DNA of 64,000 nucleotides from Vigna angularis (lineage: Eukaryota > Streptophyta > Magnoliopsida > Fabales > Fabaceae): NCBI RefSeq assembly GCF_016808095.1, contig NC_068976.1:28194871-28258870 (forward strand). The letters run 5' to 3'. Both the position numbers and the translations under genes were made by a program. This document shows positions 32,745 to 44,261 of this stretch, piece after piece (the stretch's first letter is position 1; each line of letters opens with the position of its first letter). The notes below the pieces were generated by a model. That model had not been told where the DNA came from. It ran no database searches and was given only the letters and a program-made list of their open reading frames with translations.

Positions 32745-34580
32745 GTTAGACCTACTAAATAATTACTTGTTGAATATCTAATTTTTGCATTTAAAATTTG
32801 CCATGTATTCCTAAAGTACTAATGCGTAAGGTGACCACTTTTGAATAACTTTGGCTCCGGCTTGATTACGTTTACAACAATATGCTTGTTTCTGCAAAAC
32901 ACATAGTCCATCTGGTATAAATTGCTTGGCTCTGATGTATCGATTGAATTTTCAATAACTGATACGATCAAGAGTCCTGCAAAAACCTTTCATCTTGCAT
33001 TACCTTGTTTTTTGTTTCCCCTTGTTGCGATATTTTTCTCTAATGAATATTCAATCATTATGGAATAGTTCTAAGACTGATTTGGTGAACTGATGAATCT
33101 TCAATATATTGATGAGAGTGAGATATGCCTTTATAGTTTCCTTTTTTGTGAAGGGGTATTTGCTCTTGCCTGAAGAGGCTTTACTTGCTTTGGCTCAAGG
33201 GGTTCAGAAAGTGAGATGGTTATGGTATGAAGGAGAGGAAGAGGAAAATGGTGAGGTTTTTTTTTTTTTTTTCATGGCTCAACGATGATGCACCAGTAGA
33301 AAGCAATGAGTAAACACAAATAAGTGAAGGAGGAGGTCCTCTTCTGTGGAAAAGCATGGTAATTATTTTAAGATACAACCTTTTATTTAATATTTAATTA
33401 TTTAGTATTTTAAGACATCCTTTGAAACTAACGTTTGTCTTGCATCTTTTGTCATAAATATTTGGTTTGAGACCTATCGCATATTTAGTATTTATTTAAT
33501 TCATTTCCTTTGTTAGATCTTAATTACTATTAATCATACAAGCTTTATATCACAAATCTCTCTATGAATTTATATTGGAGTAAGATATTGATCTGCTTAC
33601 ATGCATGACCTATGTATGTGGCTTCTTAAATGTATCAATATACTGGCCTTTTGTTTCTTTTGAAGATGAAGAATTGAAAAGTTTATCAAAAGTTTTTTCT
33701 AATATCTAATGATCCATTTACTTCGTGCTTTTATTGGAAATTGGCAATCGATGGTTTATAATTTTCCATTTAATAGAATTTTGAAGGAAAACCAATTGGC
33801 GATCAAAACGGTAAAAGTTGTTGATATCATTTCAAAAGAAAACTTTATTAGTTTGTACATTCTTTTACTCTTTAACATTCAGGTTCTAGAAAGTGTAGTT
33901 AAGTATAAATATAATGCATTACTTGAACAAAACATGTTTATTATTTATTATATAATATTTAATTTTAGTTTCAAATTATTTGATTGTGATTGAAATATTA
34001 AATAATCTTTATCATAATGAAATAGATTATAAAATAATTTTACATTGAATATTATATATAACGTAAAATGCTTATTTTGTATTAGTGATGGTGTTAATGT
34101 TGGTATATTTTATGATTGTAAAATTTTTTAGATGGATTTATGTTTTTTGTGGGTAAATTTGTTACTTTCCATGCTTATCTTATAACTGTAGATGATATAG
34201 ATCGTGGTTTGAAAGGGATTCCCAATTTTTTATTACTTGTTTATAGATTCTTTGGTACCTTGATATTTACGGCATATGTGGTTTAGTGAGTTTTGTTAAT
34301 TCTTATATTTACAAACAAGGTAATCAATGTCTAAATGAACTGGCCAATTTTCGTTTTATAAATAGGGTACACTTTTTTTTATTTGATATATTTCGGCTTG
34401 TATATGGAAAATATTTACCTGATTTTTAGAATTTTTTTTGCTGTTTTATTTACTATGTTTCTATGTTTTTAAGTTATATTAATTTCAAATTTTTAAAATA
34501 TATTAAATTTATTTTAGTATATAAAGATACAATGATTTTGAAGACACAATAAATAAAAAATAAAAAATTCAACATAAAAT
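32745..34580. other. AT-rich stretch, no supported gene
   Basis: About 1.8 kb with poly-T runs (33,258-33,275) and short frames rich in Phe, Ile and Asn that look like chance. A 35-codon piece at about 33,150-33,260 reads like protein (LLLPEEALLALAQGVQ) but has no start and no recognised family. Nothing else seen. Confidence 0.5.
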
Positions 34581-35410
34581 TTAAGGTTTAATAATTTTTG
34601 AAGTCTCTAATTACACAAAATTGTCTTAAATAGGTCCTTGTATTATTTTTTATTTCAATTAGGTCCCTGTTGTGGTAAAATTGAATCAATTGGAACCTTG
34701 TCGTTAATTGCACTGGATGACATTAAGATTTTTGTCTTGTAGCATGTTGACCAAGCAATTATTTTCATGTGGCACACCGAGGTTGCATTAGGTGGAATAT
34801 ATTTATTTTAAGATTTAAATAAGTTAAATTCAATAAAAAGACAACTTTTTATTTATTGTGCGAAATTAAAATAAAAGGTACAAGGGATAAGTTAAGGATT
34901 TTTTGGTGAGATTGTTGAGTGTGTGAAATTAGGGAAAATAGGGTTTGAGTGGTTCATTGTTCTCGTTCGAAATTGGGATATTTACAATCAAATTAGTTCT
35001 CTATCAAGAGAATAAGGCTTTGGTTGCAGGATTTTAGCGTCATCTATCGGTGGTTTTTCGATGGAATTGCCAAGTTGTTCGAGGTCATTCACGTGGATGG
35101 TTATTGCCAAGTTGTTCGAGGTCAATTATGTGGAAGGTTAGTAAATGCACTTTTGATTTAATTGTTTGATGATTTTGTCCTTTTATGCTTTTTCCATTTT
35201 GCAAATGTCGATGTAGGGGATATTGGGGTTGTCCCACAATGTTGAATGTTCATTCGTGTTTCCTTGTTTATCGCAATGTGGTCCCCCATGTTTAAAGTGT
35301 TGTTGAGTGTCTTTTTCAGTGGATTGTGCTTTATATTTGTTTAATTTTTGTTGTCGTCGTTATGTTATTATTTTATAGGTTAAATATTTGTATATTGTAC
35401 TGTTGTACGT

Positions 35411-36420
35411 CATGGATGATCATTTTGAAGTTGTTTTCCACCACGGAGGAAAGTTCTTAAAGATGGGAAACTAAAGTATGAGGGGGAAACTTCAACTTTA
35501 TCTTTTAACCCAAATATGTGTAGTCAAAGGGCTGGGATATGATGGGTTTAATGATTTATGGTACTGTGTAGGAGGGGGTTATGTGTTAGATAATAGGTTG
35601 GAGCCTTTGTGTGATGATAGAGGAGCCATGCACATGATTAACTTAGCTAAGCTAAATGGTCAAGTTCATCTATTTGTTGTTCACACAGTCTCTGAACCTG
35701 AGGTGATAGAATTGTTAGAATATGTTCCTCATAATACACCTGAAGTAGAAGTTGAAGCTATGATGTCTGACAGTGGTCAGACTGTAGGTATAGCTAATGG
35801 TGAATGTCAACAACAAGGTGATGGTGAATGTCAACAGGAGAGTGAAATACTATTAGGTTACTGTATGCAAGTAACCTAAATCTATGCTCTCTTCTCACTC
35901 AAACACTTGAACAATAGAAATGAAAGTATGTATGTATGTATTATTGGTTCTGTAAAGTGTAGAAAATTACAAGTGTAATCTCCCCCAAGGAAGCCTATCT
36001 TCCTCCAGTGGCAAATATGCCCAGTCTATACTCAAAAGAAATAATCTAATCCCCTCCTTTGCCAACTCATCTTTTATTTATACTCTCTCTTTCCTCCTAA
36101 CAAACTAGCAAACTTTCCCACAATTTTATTCCTCCTCTACTGTTCGGTATTAGCAACTTTATACTGTTCGGTATTAATATATATACCGTTTGGCCGTTAC
36201 TTCTCTCCTCTTACCCGTTCGGCCCTTACTTCTCTCCTCTAACACGTTTGGCCATTACTTCTCTCCTCTTACCGTTCGGCCCTTATTTCTCTCCTATTTT
36301 ATTCCTAACAAATACAATCTGAGGTGCCTGCCATTGAAGGTGAGAGGGGTGAATGTGATGGTGATGATGAAGGTAAGAGTGAAAGACAGGGTGAGGAGGG
36401 TAACTATGAAGAAAGATTTT
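35411..36420 (+). pseudogene. MULE transposase N-terminal domain, split by solo LTR
   Basis: Starts MDDHFEVVFHHGGKFL at 35,411. A stop (TAA at 35,472) and a shift follow, then the 35,478 frame gives LGYDGFNDLWYCVGGG, LEPLCDDRGAMHMINLA and HLFVVHTVSEPEV, which is the usual N-terminal pattern of plant MuDR-type transposases. The downstream acidic, Glu/Gly-rich stretch is interrupted after 35,850. The same frame resumes after the LTR and one duplication copy at 36,316 and runs to TAA at about 36,420. The catalytic domain is missing, so it cannot act as a transposase. Confidence 0.65.
35851..36310 (-). mobile_element. Solo LTR (460 bp) inserted in the MULE gene
   Basis: Flanked by AATAC at 35,846-35,850 and 36,311-36,315. 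On the minus strand it begins TGTTAGGAATAAAA and ends CCTAATA (final CA changed to TA). Its first part (36,137-36,300) has five or so ~26-bp units with CCGAACGG plus AGGAGAGAAGTAA. A TATA-like TATAAATAAAAG (minus) lies near 36,075. The terminal inverted bases TGTTAGG/CCTAATA resemble the LTR of the 29,424 element, but the bodies differ. Confidence 0.85.
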
Positions 36421-36529
36421 AACTCGGGCAAAGAAGCCTATTGTGCGAGTTTAAAAACGAATTTTGTACTAGTGTTATTAAATCAATGTAAATACTTACT
36501 AATATAAAAAATGATGAGTTTTCAACATC

Positions 36530-37770
36530 AATTTAAGTTGTGATCTCACATCATACACAGATGAACATATATAAGTGATTATAGACTTTAATTTACAAAC
36601 TCAATTTAAGTAAAAAATAATTGAGTTAAACTTATAGTTTATCTCACATCATACTTCATCACATTAATTTGAAGTTTCCATTCACACTCTTTATTCAGGG
36701 GTATGTAGTTTCCATTTTCTACTACATCCCATATCAATGTGATAGAATTCAAAAAATACAATCATTCTTTCTTTTCTATAATCAAACTTCTCTCCCTTAA
36801 AGAAAAGAGGGTAGTTAACAGCGTTCCTTCGTTTTTCATCTGCAAGTAGGATCTCTTCCTTATGTCTTGTTAAAAACTAACTCCTAAGATTAGCTCCGAT
36901 ACCAATTATAGCTAGCATAGGAAAATACTAGAAAGAGGGGTTTGAATAGTGTTTTAAACCTCTTTTGCAAAACATTATTTAATATTACGATGCAAGAGTT
37001 AGATGGTTTACAAAAGTAGTTAAACACATAAGTTTATAATGATCATTAAAAGGGAAACCTTTGAAAACCAAAACAGTAAATCACACTTTGGTTTTATAAT
37101 GGTTCACTCAAACTAAACTATATCTAGTTCTTCATTAAACATCTTTTAAGGGATTTATTAAACACGAATTTAACCACTCCTAGTTTAAAAATTAACCAAA
37201 CTGGTTAGACGAGTATTTATCACTTCTAGTTTATAAACTAGTCAATTTGACTAGACATTTTAACTCATTGACTTAAACGACAAGTGTTTTATTTCACTTC
37301 TAAATATAAACACAAAAGTGTTTTGTAAGAAATATAAGAACATAATGTTTACTCTCAAAGAGAAGATTTGAAATCAATACAAACTTGTTTTTTCAAAGAC
37401 AATTCAAAAGACCGAGCTTGAATAGAGCAGCGTGAGCGTATTCAATAATAATATTTTTGTTTTCTACTTTTCATACAAACTTATTTATATAAACGTTTTT
37501 GTAAAACATCTATTACTCAACTTTTGACTATCTTCAAGTACATAGTCATTAAGGTAAAATTAGAAACTATGTTGCATGGTGATGTGGTACGAAAAAATCA
37601 TACAGAAGACATGTAGAAAATATTCATTATATATTTTCTTATCTTTTAACGTTGTTTAAGACTTTTAAAGTTTACTCCTAGACTATTAAACGCATAATTC
37701 GTTTAGACAATATGTTATTAAACCTCAAAACAATATAAGGTTAGACGAATATATCTCAACATATATTTTA
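36530..37770. repeat. Degenerate retroelement or MITE-like relics
   Basis: GCTCCGATACCAATT near 36,894-36,908 resembles a decayed initiator-Met primer site on the minus strand. The adjoining GAAAGAGGGGTTTGAATAG is similar in style to the SIRE-like LTR at 45,980. 36,530-36,660 resembles 41,500-41,640. All are weak. No gene is seen. Confidence 0.3.
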
Positions 37771-37774
37771 GCAT

Positions 37775-38095
37775 TGTCATTGTTCCATTATTTTAATGTT
37801 ACTTATATGTTAAGGTATTGTGTGAGAATGGAAATAAAATGTGAAGTTTATCTTTTCAAAACACACCCATTGTATTTGAACCTTGATTCCCTCGTTTTCC
37901 TTTCTATATTTACATTTATATTTCTACTGTGTGCAATCTCTTTCTCTTGGTGATCTCCTCTCGGTTCCTTTTCGCCTCCATTGTTCTCCCATTTTTGTAC
38001 TTGTGCTGTAAGTTTTTTAGGAAAAACAACCCCTTAAAATGAAGGTTGGAAAAACCAGAAAAACAAAGTTGGAGAAAACTAAAACAGTAAAGTTA
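37775..38095 (+). pseudogene. Relic of P450 3' region (copy 1)
   Basis: ATGTTACTTATATGTTAAGG, then AAATGTGAAGTTTATCTTTTC, match the 3' flank of the P450 gene at 44,300-44,395. The downstream bases are shared with copy 2 at 38,380-38,690. No P450 coding sequence remains here. It shows that P450 genes were tandemly duplicated in this place. Confidence 0.65.
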
Positions 38096-38289
38096 CAAAG
38101 TTGACAATGACATAAAGTTACAAAGTTACAAAGAATGTTGACAATTCTTTAAATAAAGTTACAAAGTAGATGTCGGCGAGTTAGCTTTCCGACATCATAT
38201 CCCTACCTATAAGACCTTGGTCATCGAAGAGATGTTTTATCTGCATTTTTCTACAAACTAGATGTCGATGGGTTAGAGGTCCGACATCA

Positions 38290-38690
38290 CGATTTTTGGT
38301 TCCACTGACATTGCCACTGCACCATTCATTTCCCTTGTCAAGAAACTTATAAAAATGGTCGAAAGTCTAATTATTTCTGATTTGTTCCATTATTTTAATG
38401 TTACTCATATGTTAATGTATTGTGTGAGATGAAGTAAAATGTGAAGTTTATCTTTTCAAAACACACACCCATTGTATTTTAACCTTGATTTCCTCATTCT
38501 CCTTTCTATATTTACATTTATATTATTATTGTGTGCAATCTCTTTCTCTTCTTGATCTCCTCTCGGTTCCTTTTCGCCCCAGTGCTCTCCCATTTTTGTA
38601 CTTGTGCTGTAAGATTTTAGGAAAAACGACCCCTTAAAATGAAGGTGGGAAAAACCAGAAAAACAAAGTTGGAGAAAACTAAAAAAATAA
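38290..38690 (+). pseudogene. P450 fossil: exon 1 scraps fused to 3' region (copy 2)
   Basis: GGTTCCACTGACATTG near 38,292 matches 42,813-42,840 of P450 exon 1. It is followed directly by TTGTCAAGAAACTTATAAAA and ATGGTCGAAAG, matching 43,078-43,105, then by 3'-flank sequence like 44,300-44,395. Large internal deletions therefore joined two exon pieces to the 3' end. Copies 1 and 2 are about 600 bp apart, and the duplicated block extends past the gene. Confidence 0.75.
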
Positions 38691-38699
38691 AATCTGCTA

Positions 38700-40078
38700 A
38701 GATTGTACGGGAGAGAAAAAAAGTACGAGTATTGAGTTAGATACAGAAAATAAGAAGAAAAAAATCTGATTAGTTTGCATTTTTAATTTATAAATCACGT
38801 TTATGGAAAATAAGTATTTTATTTTAAATTACTGATATTATTTTATAATATATTTTTACTTTCAAATATATTTACACCTTCATATAAAGGGAAATACACT
38901 TTTTGTTACAACGTATTATAATATTATTAAAAGAAAATAAATATTTTGTAACTACTTTTTAATTTTAATCCATTTTATCATTGTCTAATAAAATAATTTT
39001 TTATTTAATAATGTAAGGGTTGATGTTCTGAAATTTTAGCTACAGTGTTTTCTGTGAAGGATGGGTCGATCACACTCTTCTGAACTTATCAGACGAACTA
39101 TGACACATTAAATCTCTAACTAAGTTTTTTTTTCCTGCTTTGCTTTGATTTCGAAATTTCTTTCTTTAATAACTATGATCGTTCACAACATCAATAATAG
39201 GGCCAATTATTCTCCAAAATACACTAATTAATCCAAAGATTGCTTTCTTCGCTAGTATGACCGTGGTTATTTTTGACATTTGATAGTAATTATTCTTACA
39301 AGGTAAGAAAGGAAGAGTCTTTTTTCTAGGTTCAAAAGAACTAAAGTAAGAGGATCATGATTTTATCTCTGTTCAAAAGATTCAAAGTAGTAAACAAAAA
39401 AAAGTTGAATTTTTGGCAGCGGTTCTCCTAAAAAAAATAAAAATCGTTGATTTGGTCATAACATTTGATCTGGTTGGTCAATATGGCTATATTTTATATC
39501 GATTTAGGGTAGAAAAAAAGTCCAACACCATAATAGCTCGTGTAGTCGGCTCTTCCTACTAGATTTTTAAAAAAAAAACATTTTTTTTTGTCAATACATA
39601 CTTACACTTTGAATTTTGATTCAAATTTCTTTTGGGAGCTTTCCATGGTATTTTGTTGAAAATTTTCAGGTCATTTGGATATATTTTCAACTTAATCTTA
39701 TGGTGTATTAACAACGTATGAATAACAAACGAGCTTAAAAACTAAAACAGAAAACAAAAATGAAATTTCATCAAAACTCAAAACGAAACTAACCATAAAG
39801 ATGGGTTTAGTATTGAAATGAATCTTTGCATTGGTGAGGGACAAAAGATTATCGATGAAAATGAAAGAGTACCTATACATGAAACTAATTGGTCAGAATG
39901 AAAGAAAATCAACCCTAACGTAGTTAATCAACAAGAATTTACGTAAAATGAGAAGAAAAAAAAATACTTATGATGGTCACTTAAAACTTTATTGTAGCAG
40001 AAAAGAAGAAGAAGAAGCGAAGAGAAAAAGAAAAAAATGTAAAAGGAGGCTCTGTTATTTTGCAAAATATAACCCTAG
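38700..40078. other. AT-rich intergenic stretch
   Basis: No coding sequence, RNA gene or clear element boundary was seen. The part nearest the CACTA terminus probably belongs to that transposon; its left end was not found. Confidence 0.45.
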
Positions 40079-40765
40079 GACACCTCTATGGTATCGGTTC
40101 TACTAGGAATCGTTGCCTAAAGCGTTTCGACAAAATAAAAAAAAATATTTTGAAAATGTTTTCAAACTTTATGCCTAGGTTCGTGGTATAATCGAAGCAT
40201 AAAGTCCTCTATGACACCCATTTTCTAAATAACCAAGACCATAGAGCTGCCAATTGAAAAGTCAACCTGCAACGTCAGGATTCTATGACAGCGGTTTTGC
40301 AAAGAACCGAGGCCAAAAGTCCTGTACAAAAAACTTGTAAGTTTTTCAAGATCCTATGACAACGGTTCTACAAAGAACTAAAGCCAAAAATGTTGTCCAG
40401 AGTAGGACCCTATGATAGTGGTTCTGCAGAAAACTGAGGCAAAAAGTCTTGTACAAAAAACTTTTCAGTTGAAAAGTCTTAAATTGTCAGTTTCGCAGGA
40501 CCTTATGACAGTGATTTTGTAGAGAACTGAAGCCAAAAGTCTTATACAAAATTATTTTTAGTTAAAAAGTCTTAAATTGTCAGTTTCATAAGACCCTATA
40601 GCAGCGGTTCTGTAGAGAACCAGTACTAAAACTACGCTATGATTTAGTGATTTTTTAGAACCGAAATCTATATGTTTGAAAAAATTACAAAAATATCATT
40701 TTATGCTTCGGTTTTGTAATAACATAAGTGTAATAAAGAACATTAAAAAGTTTTTTTTACTAGTG
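40079..40765. mobile_element. Right terminus and subterminal repeats of a CACTA transposon
   Basis: Ends in TTTTTTTTACTAGTG at 40,765 (inverted CACTAGTAAAAAAAA). Inside lie about six degenerate 90-130-bp units with CTATGACAGCGGTTCTG, GAACCGAGGCCAAAAGTC and TGTACAAAAAACTT, the binding-site-like subterminal repeats of CACTA elements. The terminus matches that at 44,707. The other end was not located, so this may be a truncated copy. Confidence 0.72.
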
Positions 40766-40768
40766 CTC

Positions 40769-41060
40769 AATGAATAAGCCAACGAACAAATCAACGTGAA
40801 CGAACAAACCATGTACGTAAGGGTGTGTTGACTTAACCCTAAGTATATTCTATCACTGAGTTATTATGAAAATTGATTAGAGATATTTAAAGGTACTGAA
40901 CGTGTAAAAAAATTAATTGAAAATTAGATCCCAAATCAATATTGTATAATCAATAACAAATCGTTAATGTTGATTTAAACCTATAAATATTATAAATGAG
41001 GGTCTTTTTCTTCAAAAACATATCACTATATATAAACGTGTACAATACTAATTTAAAAGT

Positions 41061-41102
<42 letters not shown>

Positions 41103-42017
41103 TTTTTTCATTTTGACTTAAATATAATTTGCTGTATCTGTTTAACTTAATTCGTAACATAACTATATTGATCTTCATATTTTTTTTTAAATCTTATAAC
41201 TTTATTGTATCTTTTATTTTTACGTATATTTTTATATTTTAATTAACTATATTATTTCTAATGATACCGGAAATGAACACCTAATTTATTGTCCTATTAA
41301 GATAAAATAAAGGACATAAAATATGCAAAATTGAAAAATTGGTTAACATTATAATTTTCTAAAATAAAAACTATGCAAACATTAGGGAGAATATTTACTT
41401 AACAGTTTTTTTTTCATTTTATTTTATATTAGCGGTTTTGGGATATTTTTCTTTTATATTAGTTACTAAATCAAGGTAAACACTACTACTAATGGAAATA
41501 ATGAGTTTTTAAGGTCAATTAAGGTTGTAAACTCAAGTTATTTAAAAAAATAGAGTGAAATTAAGATGTACAAGTGATTGTAAATTTTAGTTTATAAAAT
41601 TAATCATAAAAATTGAGTTAAATTTAAAATCAAAATGCTATTTGAATCATCTAGAAATATATATAAGTAATATTTATTAAATCGATCAAAACACTAATAC
41701 TTATAAATAAATAAAAAGTATATTTTTTTGTCCCTCAATGAAAATATCTTTAATGAATTTGTTAATTTTCTAACCTAAAAGTATCCGTGAGAGAATATCC
41801 TTAATCTTGATTATATTGCAATAGGCAACACTTAAAGCTCAAGAAAGGAAGTTGGGATGATATTTTTTTAAATAGGAAAACAAAATTATGAATGAAAAAA
41901 ATAGAAGCAAAAGTATTTTTAATATCTTAAACAAAAACCCATTGATGATGCTATGGTGTGGAGCAAAAGTTCTATATAAACCTTTAACTCTCTGTTCACT
42001 TGCCATAGAAATTCATA
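40769..42017. other. AT-rich region upstream of the P450
   Basis: About 1.25 kb without reading frames. It contains a TA microsatellite (41,064-41,097) and a degenerate MITE-like stretch at 41,500-41,640. TATATAAACC at about 41,971, some 47 bp before the ATG, is a plausible P450 TATA box. Confidence 0.45.
41064..41097. repeat. TA dinucleotide microsatellite
   Basis: About 17 uninterrupted TA units. Confidence 0.9.
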
Positions 42018-42047
42018 ATGGATCATTACTTGATCTCATTCTTACCC
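42018..42047 (+). pseudogene. P450 exon 1, first ten codons, cut off by insertion
   Basis: ATG at 42,018 encodes MDHYLISFLP, a good start for the hydrophobic ER anchor of a class II plant P450, 47 bp after a TATA-like box. The frame then enters foreign sequence and stops at TAA within 15 bases. The rest of the anchor reappears at about 42,482. Confidence 0.65.
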
Positions 42048-42481
42048 TGTATAATATAAAATATTAACCGAGTGGTTACAAACAACCAACCGGATATTCA
42101 GGTAATCTGTTTATATCTTATTCTGTTTATATTTTATTGGGCTTATATCAGCTTAAGATCCATGAGGTAAGTTATAAATACAAAGCCAGGGCCAAAGGCC
42201 AGGTACGTTCCACTTACGCATTATCTACTCTACGCTACTCTAAAATACTCAGTAGTGAAAATCATTCACTAAACATTCAACTAAGAGCCGAGGCTCCTCA
42301 AAATCACACGCCTAACTTGAGCGTCGGAGTACCTTTTGCAGGTACATCCACCCTCGTCCAAAAGGAGACCGATCGGCTTGCGCCAACACCGATCGGCCAA
42401 CAGCTGGAGTTTGGAGGCGAGCGAGCGGTACATCCACATCAACAGGTTAGTTTCTCGGTCCCAAAACTTTCCACCGAAACA
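42048..42481 (+). mobile_element. LTR-like insertion inside P450 exon 1
   Basis: Begins TGTATAATATAAAATATT and ends about CACCGAAACA. It contains TTATAAATACAAAG near 42,171 (promoter-like) and ACTTGAGCGTCGGAGTACC, TTTTGCAGGTAC near 42,317-42,345, a block I associate with the U5 end of several plant gypsy LTRs, plus two CCGATCGGC palindromes. A matching target duplication was not found, so ends are approximate. It could also be a TRIM fragment. Confidence 0.55.
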
Positions 42482-44261
42482 TCTTTTTCCTATATTCACT
42501 GAGTTTCATCCTCTTTGTTTCACAGTTTCTAAAGGTAGGAAAGAGATCCAAAAACTCAGTGAAAAGATTGAAGCTTCCCCCAGGGCCATGGAAGCTTCCT
42601 GTCATTGGAAGCTTACACCACTTAGTTGGCTCTCTACCCCATCATCGCTTCAGAGAACTTGCTAAGAAACATGGTCCTCTCATGCACCTACAACTTGGTG
42701 AGGCATCAACCGTTGTGGTTTCTTCTCCAGAAGTGGCCAAAGATGTCCTGAAAACCTATGATGCCATCTTTGCTCAAAGACCCCATCAAATTGGTGCAGA
42801 CATCATGTGTTATGGTTCCACTGACATTGGCGCTGCACCATATGGGGGGTATTGGAAGCAGCTAAGAAGAATATGCTCACAAGAGCTTCTAAGCAACACA
42901 CGTGTGAGGTCATTTCGATCAATAAGAGAAGCAGAAGTGCTGAATTTAGTAAGATATATTGAGACCAACACTGGTTCTTGTGTGAACCTCAGTGAGAAAT
43001 TATCATGCATGACAAGTGTCATCATTGCAAGGACGTCTTTTGGTGAAAAATGCAAGGATCAAAAAGAGTTCATTTCCTTTGTCAAGAAACTTATAAAAAT
43101 GGTCGAACGTTTAGCTATTTTTGATTTGTTCCCTTCTCACAAATGGCTTCATGTGATCAGTTGGGAGAAACTTAAATTGGAGAAGTTGCACAGAAAATTT
43201 GATGTAATAATTGGAAACATCATTACAGAGGCAGAAAAAATTATTGATGAGGTTAATAGTCTCCTCTCAGTTCTTCTAAATTTGAAAAATCAAGGTGCCC
43301 TCGAATATCCTTTGACAATCGATAACATCAAGGCTGTAATGTTGGTGAGTGTCTGCATTACTTTTAGTAATTATTTGCTTATGTTACTGCATATTGTAGG
43401 ATTAAGACCAAGCTTCATTTCATGTCAATATAAAAATGAAAAACAAAGGCACAAAAAATTCTATTTAGTGTTATAATATTGTGAATAGAACTATACACAC
43501 ACACTCGTATAACTCTATAAATATTAATTCTTAGGAGTTGCCTTTTTATGGGAAAATTTTGCAACATATGCATGCGAGTATAAATTCCAAACCTAAATAA
43601 ATTTAAATTGATTTTGCTGTTGTAGGACATGTTTGTGGCTGGAACTGATACATCATCTGCAGTTATAGAATGGGCCATGTCAGAGATGTTGGTAAACCCA
43701 AAAGTAATGAACACAGCTCGAGAAGAAGTTAGAAGAGTTTGTGGTAGCAAAGGATACATGAATGAAGAATCACTTGAAGAACTAAAATATCTGAAAGCAG
43801 TGATCAAAGAAACCCTAAGATTGCACCCTCCCGGCCCTCTTCTAGTTCCAAGGGAATGTAGAGAAAGTTGTGAGGTGAAAGGGTATACAATACCTGCTGG
43901 GACTAGAGTGATAGTAAATGCATGGGCAATTGGAAGAGACCCTGATTATTGGAATGATCCAGATAAGTTTTATCCTGAGAGATTCATGAACAGTCCAATC
44001 GATTATAAAGGGTCCCATCATGAATTCATACCCTTTGGTGCTGGAAGGAGAATGTGTCCTGGCATGTCTTTTGGGATAAATATCATTGAACTTTGTCTTG
44101 CACAACTACTTTACTATTTTAATTGGGAACTTCCTAATGGAAACAAGAAAAACTTGGAAATGACTGAAACTTTGGGAGCCTTCTCAAGAAGAAAAACGGA
44201 TCTAGTCTTGATTCCGATTTCTTACAATCCTCTTCCTATTTCTTCAAACCTTAAATTCTAA
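42482..44261 (+). pseudogene. Cytochrome P450, CYP71D type (main body, two exons)
   Basis: ER-anchored monooxygenase of the CYP71 clan; the substrate cannot be told, though relatives act in specialised metabolism. Exon 1 runs to 43,344: anchor remainder (LSFILFVSQFLKVGKRSK), proline hinge KLPPGPWKLP, and WKQLRRIC (C-helix WxxxR). Phase-0 intron 43,345-43,625 (GTGAGT...TTGTAG). Exon 2 is 43,626-44,261: FVAGTDTSSAV (I-helix AGTDTS), KETLRLHPP (ExxR), PERF, and haem loop FIPFGAGRRMCPG with the Cys ligand. Apart from the split anchor every P450 hallmark is present, so the break is recent. No in-frame ATG exists between the insertion and the hinge. It is a null allele unless splicing removes the insertion. 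3' flank: 44,262-44,420. Confidence 0.88.

Larger units (their letters stand above)
34585..36430 (+). mobile_element. 5' end of a Mutator-like element (MULE), truncated
   Basis: 34,600-34,790 has the style of plant MULE terminal repeats (AATTAGGTCCCTGTTG, GAATCAATTGGAACC). It is followed by a leader and by a coding region matching the N-terminal domain of MULE transposases. The transposase core, zinc finger and the other terminus are absent. A 460-bp solo LTR interrupts the gene. Confidence 0.6.

Noticed and set aside
33147..33262. Protein-like 35-40-codon stretch (LLLPEEALLALAQGV)
   Set aside because: No start codon, no neighbouring exons and no family recognised; could be a gene relic but not supportable.
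33709..33993. 94-codon open frame
   Set aside because: Very AT-rich, dominated by Ile, Phe, Asn and Lys, no known domain and no supporting signals.
36455..36475. ATTTTGTACTAGTG, a possible CACTA terminus
   Set aside because: Only about 14 bases, no subterminal repeats nearby and no partner end with a matching duplication.
36530..36660. Possible MITE also present at 41,500-41,640
   Set aside because: Similarity is patchy, and no terminal inverted repeats or target duplications could be defined.
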